Positions 58,501 to 64,000 of a stretch of 64,000 bases of DNA are shown here, piece by piece (positions within the stretch are counted from its first letter, which is position 1; each line of letters starts with the position of its first letter). The position numbers and the translations under genes were made by a program. Below the pieces are notes generated by a model that saw nothing but the letters and a program-made list of their open reading frames with translations, was not told the origin of the DNA and did no database searches. The DNA is from Eunapius fragilis (lineage: Eukaryota > Porifera > Demospongiae > Spongillida > Spongillidae), in NCBI GenBank assembly GCA_963681505.1, contig OY811986.1, positions 4,865,423 through 4,929,422 of the forward strand. The letters are read 5' to 3'.

Positions 58501-59512
58501 AGCAGTGGAGAGATGTGATGGTGCCAAGGTGTCTCTGCATGTAGCATCCCACACAAGGAGTTTCCCCTCTTTCCAGAGAACCATTGAAATACCATCTGGC
58601 CTTTTACAATCTGATCTAGCTAATAATTGTTATATGTATAATAAAGATTGTATTTATGCACCAGCAAAAAAAAAAAAAACGCTCTACTACAACATATATG
58701 GTTGTTTGGGATCCGCTTTGACAGAAAGAAGATTCATCACGTTGTATGTGCATAAAGAGCTAGCAGAATGCATTAATCTGGAGGATGTAGTCAATGAATT
58801 TATATCATTTCCAGAACATATTGATTAATTGTTTTGACCATGCTGTGTACGAGTACATGTATACCTATTTGACCTCCCCCCCCCAAATATTGACAGCCTC
58901 TGCGGTGCCTTCAAGCTGAAATGGTATCCCCAGGATAGGGCAGAATGAAGTTAGCATCTCATCCTACATGATTTGTAGTTACATGCAGGCAGCAAACTCT
59001 GTGAATAGCTTGAAACTGATTTTGTTTTGGGCTAAATTGTGAAACAGAAACCAAAACCAGAGAGAGAGTGGGGTGGGGGAGAACACATACACATCATTTT
59101 TACACAAACTATGGTGGCCATGTAAATGAAGATGGAACATTTTCTTTTCCAATGAAATGACTGCATGATAGGCTTTATTTTGTTATAAAAACATATACAA
59201 ATACAGGTATCAGGGGAGGAAGAAAATGTGTCTCTTCTATAGATATCTCTCCGTGACTGTCTATTCCCTCTTCCTCTATCTGCAGGGCTTATTAATGCAC
59301 TCTCTATTGGGCTCATAGTTGTACTGTCAGTAGGCCTACTACTACCACTGCTAATATTGGGTACAATCGCAGCAATTGATCTTTATAAAAAGAAGCAACG
59401 TGAAGCTGCAGGACATCGTGAAGGAGGTGCACTGGGAAACCCCCGTGGCAATGCCAATAACCGCAATGATGAAAGGCAGTGTCTTGTACATCAGCAAGCA
59501 AACAATGCCTGA
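46529..59512 (+). CDS. SRCR receptor gene B: complete two-SRCR type I membrane protein
   Basis: Seven exons: 46529-46592, 46654-46921, 53416-53576, 53710-53935, 54001-54152, 54298-54393 and 59286-59512 give 397 codons plus stop with no interruption. Exon 1 is a signal peptide (MCTMLTVLLQLFFLVILMQAQ); ATG 46529 was chosen as the first in frame. SRCR1 (exons 2-3) has AWGTVC, VICRQLGYS, DPVWLINDWGC and six cysteines (group A). SRCR2 (exons 4-5) has AVCRQLGY, IWFQGSNC and a CC pair but lacks the GTVC cysteine. A stalk (exon 6) precedes helix LINALSIGLIVVLSVGLLLP, then YKKKQRE and a polar tail ending QQANNA. Exon order and phases equal gene A. SRCR receptors act in recognition or adhesion and are abundant in sponges. 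A recognition role is inferred from family only. Introns 2 and 6 hold the transposons described below. Confidence 0.9.
46922..47319. other. start of gene B intron 2
   Basis: No gene recognised. A G-rich stretch at 47259-47271 precedes the pogo-type transposon. Confidence 0.3.
47381..47665. mobile_element. 285 bp MITE inserted in the pogo-like transposase
   Basis: Flanked by ATTCT on both sides (47376-47380 and 47666-47670). Ends CAAGGGCGGACGCAGGG and the complement of CAGGGGCAGTACAGG. Without it the transposase frame runs straight from KAIVF into LNLRGAGMTKEEV, so the 5 bp duplication is well supported. Contains a G-tract. Superfamily unclear. Confidence 0.75.
48093..48346 (+). repeat. LTR, forward copy
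   Basis: 254 bp with ends TGTAGTA and TACTACA, the usual TG/CA termini. Followed by TTTTGGCGACGAGG, a typical primer-binding region of invertebrate Ty3/gypsy elements. Confidence 0.85.
50187..50442 (-). repeat. LTR, inverted copy
   Basis: 256 bp reverse complement of the LTR at 48093-48346, also with TGTAGTA/TACTACA ends. Confidence 0.85.
52612..52985 (-). mobile_element. inverted fragment of the pogo-like transposon
   Basis: The minus strand repeats the central transposase section (ETSINLDETWIVLDP, HKLAGIYGECGVHITMV, FVFQEKSVTHQMARATHNF) without the LTR element. It shows the uninterrupted form of the site where the LTR element sits in the + strand copy, and is joined tail-to-tail to that copy. 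Confidence 0.75.
54404..54650. repeat. intronic minisatellite, about six 41 bp units
   Basis: Units of GGTGCTTAAG-AACACCACAT with GTTTGGCTGA-ACCACTAT after the stalk-exon donor of gene B, matching the shorter array at 11302-11440 in gene A. Confidence 0.8.
55870..58050 (+). mobile_element. LINE with RT and C-terminal domain, in last intron of gene B
   Basis: Frames at 55891-56292 (FFFGANLIALEKKDGGIWPI, LLAPQQLGLGVKGGAEAAV), 56280-56540 (LLKLDFSNAFNSIRCDKML, AEGVQQGDPLGPLL), about 56600-57000, and 57009-57842 (GAWLHAIPNSSLGLRM, LCQHCGAAVDHFGLHGLSC, DLKKAKYSYF) give the RT and zinc-containing C-terminal parts of one non-LTR element. The active-site region near 56610 (L-DDVTFRGS) is frameshifted, QQGDPLGPLL-encoding sequence is locally triplicated (56454-56540), and there are several stops. 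A TAATAAT-rich tail follows near 58090. Confidence 0.8.
58200..58600 (-). mobile_element. LINE C-terminal fragment, opposite strand
   Basis: The minus strand reads MVLWKEGKLLVWDATCRDT, EAESQKRKKYSSLGANYFF and VPVACESLGVFGAETLPF, a second copy of the LINE C-terminal domain, inverted relative to the LINE ending at 58050. Similar ATTGTTATATGTATAATAAA tails lie on both sides, at about 58105 and 58625. Confidence 0.7.
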
Positions 59513-62500
59513 TGGCAGCAACATAATTGTAGCACTGAACTCATTTAGCAGAGTTTGGGTTTATAAATATTTTTAGTTTATGATGTACATGGAATTTATT
59601 AACTACAGTAAATATGTAACTAGTATTATGTATTATAGTGAAGTAGATGTAAGTGGAATGTTTGTTGTATGAGAAATTCAGTGATACTCTCAACTTCAAG
59701 AGACAATTAACAAAGGCCACATATCTGATCCAGTTGCTATATTGTTGCACAATGTACATATAGTCCATAATAGTTTTGAAGCACAAGTGAATTGCAGCTG
59801 CACTTACCTCTGAAGGTTGTTTGAGAAGGTGTCACAGTAACTTTAGAACAATGCTTTGCAATTGCGCTGGACAAAACAATGGTGGGGTAGAGTGATGCTT
59901 TATAAATAACTCAAAACTATACGCATGGTAAAATGCATTTGATGAATTGATGCTTGTTTGCTCAGAAAAGCAATATATTATGGAAGAGCGTGTATTAGTA
60001 GATTGCAGAGCAAGATAAGGACCATTTTGGCACAGGGCACATGTGGTCCTTACAACCAAAGTTGCAGTCCTTCTCAACTTCAGGGTAAGGACCTGCCTGT
60101 TGGCAGAAGTCAGAGAAACAGTTCTGGAGATGGTTATGATGAGAGCTATTACAAACCCACCATGCCTACAGGTTAGTGAATCATGCTTGGATCTTAACTG
60201 GTTGTCTGCAGTGGATGCCGAGTACTTTGCTTTAAGATCGGCAAATGTTGATATAGTTTAATGGCCCCATGCACCATAAGTTTCAACCATTAATTGCAGG
60301 CATCATCATTCATTACGTGCCTCTCAGCTGTAGACCCAGAGATCAAATTCGCTTCTAGAATGCTGGCTGGGTTGAGCATCAGCAAATTCATTAAATGAGC
60401 TGCACTGCCATTTGTCCATTGTAGTAATGATAGTTTGATTTGTTATTTCGTATGCACTATTTTTGTTGTCTATTTGTCATGCACTCTCACATCATATTTG
60501 ATTCAAATCACTTCACTAAAAAATAAGACATTATTAATGTCAATACATATTTTGATATTAAATATTGGACTACCATCAAAAATTGACAAGGTACTGAACT
60601 TCTCCTTGTTTTTACTTTCCTTGTCCCTATATAGTTGCAAGAACTGATGGCAACATGCCATGAAAGTTTTGATGAATTTAAATATGATGCATGTTACCTC
60701 AATTTATTTGTACAATAGATTTAGGAGCTATAAAGGCTAAGGCTATGACGGGTGCTTGCTGTTGCCAGCTGCATGCCGTAGGTCTGTAGGAGAACATAAT
60801 GGCAAGCCTGGCCAAAACTTAATGCTTAATCTCCATATGTCCTAGATCTAGGACTTTTGTCCTACATAGACTAGGACGCTATTATAAGAGCTTGCAGGTA
60901 AGCTTATTAACTTTTGACTCAGCCAAGTTACTCAGAACTGATTGGACTACTTGTATCTGCATGTAAAGATTTCTTACATAATATGAACAGTGAGATCCAA
61001 CATTTTAAAACTAAAATTAAAAAAATAGTGATAAATAGGAAACCACATGATGTTGTGTCATGCACAGCATCAAAGGAAATAAAAGTGATTTTGGTGATGT
61101 TGGCATGCTCTACCAGTCCATTTGGAATATTTAAATGTCCATATAAAGTGGCGAAACATCAAGGATGCGTGCAAAACCACAAGGCAGCACTAAATGCAAT
61201 GGTTAAGACAATTACAAAGGCAAATATCAATCTAAATAGGAACTGACGGTACCCATGTGGGTGCTCTACCACAGGCAACAGTATTTTAGTTATAGAAGAC
61301 ATTTTGATTCATCATTAACAGCATTACTACCGGATGATACGTACAGATGGGCATGCTACTGATCAATAGTATTTCGATTCTACCAACGAACTGTGTGCCA
61401 GTGTGTAGAGCAGTGATTAATAGCAAGGGTTCTGTAATCAAACTACACTCACATGTATAATCCATGCCTTACAAAAAATGCATCCGATAAGTTGAACAAG
61501 CATTTATACAGAGCTCAATAGTTAAAAGTGTTGACAACTCGCTGCGATCATCATTGAGCAAAACTAATCAAAATGAACATATCTAGTGTACTGTATGATG
61601 CTTATGCTTCAAAATGAAATCGTCAAATCACACTTTCTCGGCCAAATGTGGTCAGGAAAAGCCTTCAAAGTTCATCCTAGATCTGGGACGCGAGCCTGGA
61701 GATTGAAGGTTAATAGGGACCTGCATTTCTGGGGACTTAAATCCCAGCCCAACTAGTGAAGTAATAAAAATCATTCATTTATCTCTTCAGATATTAAAAA
61801 TCTGCCACTTGAAAAAGATTAACATGATTTAATGCATGGTTACTTCAGTTTTAATCCAGCAGTAACTATTGGTTGCCTTTATAGGATATTGTACAGTAGA
61901 AGGTAAAAAGATAGAGAGCACTGATGTTCTATACAGGTATTAGATATGTGAGAAATTTTGTTAGCTCCAGTAAATAAAAAAACTACACGTGCTTTTTTGC
62001 TCACAGGATCCAGCAAATTTTAATTGACAGCCTGGACTAGATCTGACACTGTTTTTCATTTTTCAGACATTATCTCAGTTTGCAAGCCTTGTAAAATAGG
62101 TGTTCATGGTATGAACAATTGTCGTGTCTTTGCTGATGCAGGTGATTCCTGCCTTGCTACCAAGCGTGCAGATAACACTAAATAACTGGTCTTAATCTCT
62201 TATGCATGCGCAATATATCACAATTCTCCCCTGAAAAAAAAAATTTAATAAAACCAAAGGCATGAGATCATACACTTTCTACCACTGTCATTAATAACCT
62301 TCAGGTGGTTTATGGGTCAATCCATTATATGTCAATCACTTTTGGCCCTCACATCATCAGATCTTGATGCAACTTCTCATAATTGATTGCCTTGATATGG
62401 ATGTTAATTATGCCCATTATCAACATAATAATTTAATGGTTTACGAAATATATCTTCCTGATTAATTGAATTCTAACTTGGAGAGCTCACATCTTTGCCA

Positions 62501-62654
62501 CCACAGTGCAGATGCTGGTATATCAGGCATCAAATTGAAGCTCCGTCTTAGCACAACTGAACTATGTAAATCATTTTTCAGGGTGATGATAGGGTTAAAT
62601 ATGAAACTTGTTTAATGTTTACTTTACAAAAAAAGGTCACTTGCCACATGATAC
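59513..62654. other. 3' flank of gene B and unrecognised DNA
   Basis: 59513-59910 matches the 3' flank of gene A (14380-14683 and 15165-15260) and probably includes the 3' UTR. Beyond that, frames at 59958-60176 (GDGYDESYYKPTMP) and 60914-61246 show no family motif, and no tandem repeat or large hairpin was seen. Confidence 0.4.
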
Positions 62655-63890
62655 TCAAGGTTTTTATTTCGCCATACAGTAGTCATTGATGGTCCCAGCA
62701 TTTTCCAAAAATAAGTTTGAGTATCGGTAACCCCTGGGCACCATGCACAGCTAAACTTGAATTTTTTTATTTCAACTTGGTTGATTTAGCTCTGATCTAA
62801 AGTAAGTGGTGTTTACGTACACTGCGAGCAGACTATGGTTATACAAACTATAACTGCAGACATAACTAACGTATAACTTTGGTATAAACGCACACAATTC
62901 TATAACTTTCGTTTGGTATAAAACAGCGTTTGTACCGTTACAACTTTAGTTTAAATGCACATAATTCACTTAAAAGAATTGTGTGCGTCTATACTGAAGT
63001 TATATGCAGTCTTATCATTAGTCTTATAACCATAGCCTGGTAGTGGGGAGCAGTATTATGTAACCGTCTTACCACGGCTATCCAAATTGTGGGTTATTAG
63101 ATACCATGACTCAGCAGTTTTTTTTGTATAGTTATGATTCGTTGAGCGTTAAATAGAGGCAAACTTGTGTGAACGCATTACAGTGTACAGCCATGAGCAG
63201 TTATTGGAGTCGATTCTGTTCAAGTACCATCGGCGCCGTATATACTCGCACGTTCGAGTTAAGAACACCCATCTCACTCGCTACAAAGTGGACTCGTAGC
63301 TTGCTGCAATTGTCTAAAAGCAATACGTGAGTGTTCTTACGAGTAATGTACCTTTATTAGAATGCGCAGGTCCTAGCATCGAACGTGCCGCACATTCTAA
63401 TCAAGGTACATTAGGAGCCCTGGACTCAGAACACTCACGTATTGCTTTTAGATAATTGCAGCAAGCTACGACTCCACTTTGTAGCAAGAGAGATGGGTGT
63501 GCTAGTACAACTCGAAGGTGCGAGTATATGCACCGATGGTACTTGAACAGTATCGACTCCAATAACTGTTCATGGCTGTACACTGTAATGCGTTCACACA
63601 AGTTTGCCTCTATTTAACGCTCAACGAATCATAACTATACAAAAAAAAACTGCTGAGTCATGGTAACTAATAAACCACAGTTTGGATAGCCGTGGCAAGA
63701 CGGTTACGTAATACTGCTCCCCACTACGTAAACATCACCTACTTTAGATTCAACCAAGTTGAAATTTAAAAAATGGCGACCTCAGGTTTAGCTGCGCATG
63801 ATGCCCCGGGGCTATCGATACCCAAACTTTTTATTTTTTGGAAAACGTTGGGACCATCAATGACTACTATGTGGTGAAATAAAAACCTTT
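62655..63890. mobile_element. palindromic foldback element
   Basis: The left arm (62655 to about 63385) and right arm (about 63400-63890) are reverse complements. The left arm is longer only because a 220 bp MITE is inserted in it. Landmarks present in both arms are TTTCAACTTGGTTGA, GGGGAGCAGTATTA and GCAATACGTGAGTGTTCT. The loop lies at about 63365-63400. No transposase. Confidence 0.85.
62820..63039. mobile_element. 220 bp MITE nested in a foldback arm
   Basis: Present in the left arm and absent from the right arm, where GTTTACGTAGTGGGG gives the empty site. Flanked by GTA on both sides. Ends CACTGCGAGCAGACTATGG and complement of CAGGCTATGG, with a further internal inverted repeat around AATTCTATAAC / GAATTGTGTGCG. 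Confidence 0.8.
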
Positions 63891-64000
63891 CAAACTGGCT
63901 CCAATAGGCTGTGACCGAGCTCAGGTCAGACTGGTAAGGAGGCAGGACCACCTCTCCAGGGATGATGGCACTGCTGACCCAACAGTGACCCCGTCGCTTG

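Noticed and set aside
59958-60176. Possible exon encoding a tyrosine-containing cytoplasmic tail
   Set aside because: Borders allow several splice models, no homology, and gene B already has a complete terminal exon.
60914-61246. 110-codon open frame starting MTQPSYSEL
   Set aside because: Low-complexity Lys/Ile-rich composition in AT-rich DNA, no recognised motif, no splice context.

Overview
This window looks like nuclear DNA from an invertebrate animal, most likely a sponge or another early-branching marine metazoan. The genes are split by GT-AG introns. Two of them encode multi-SRCR membrane receptors, a family strongly expanded in sponges. The introns and intergenic spaces are packed with fossil LINEs, DNA transposons, foldback elements, LTR elements and minisatellites. 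The taxon is an inference; no species was identified.

Host genes, all on the + strand. SRCR gene A runs from outside the window to 14379. A single-domain hexokinase occupies about 22636-27517. SRCR gene B is complete from 46529 to 59512 (7 exons, 397 residues). A and B are tandem paralogues with identical exon phases: signal peptide (seen in B), SRCR1 on two exons, SRCR2 on two exons, a juxtamembrane exon, and an exon with the membrane helix, tail and stop. A third copy survives only as a broken signal-peptide exon at 34670-34725. It follows a duplicated copy of the DNA that lies upstream of gene B. The hexokinase sits between A and this relic. Exons 2-7 can be assembled with consistent phases, but exon 2 carries an in-frame TGA and a one-base loss.

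Layout. 259-10359: intron 1 of gene A, with foldback elements, LINE tails, hairpin MITEs, a large inverted duplication and a minisatellite. 10360-14379: remaining gene A exons with a LINE relic in the last intron. 14684-20395: P-element-like fragment, Ty3/gypsy pol fossil and a TIR element. 21170-22298: a 1.1 kb palindrome. 22636-27517: hexokinase with three minisatellites. 27853-34725: duplicated block with a LINE relic, interrupted by about 4 kb holding a transposase-like gene and a hAT relic, then the relic signal exon. 34775-44142: repeat-rich DNA with an about 1 kb minisatellite, an about 600 bp polypyrimidine microsatellite, MITEs and a 75 bp near-perfect palindrome. 44143-59512: second duplicated block and gene B, whose introns hold a pogo/Tigger-type transposon invaded by a MITE and a young rearranged LTR element, plus another LINE. 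59513-64000: mostly unrecognised DNA and a palindromic element with a nested MITE.

The features most worth following up are the tandem receptor array with its decayed copy, foldback and hairpin families whose arms carry a recurring peptide-like reading frame, and the palindrome exactly at a duplication boundary.
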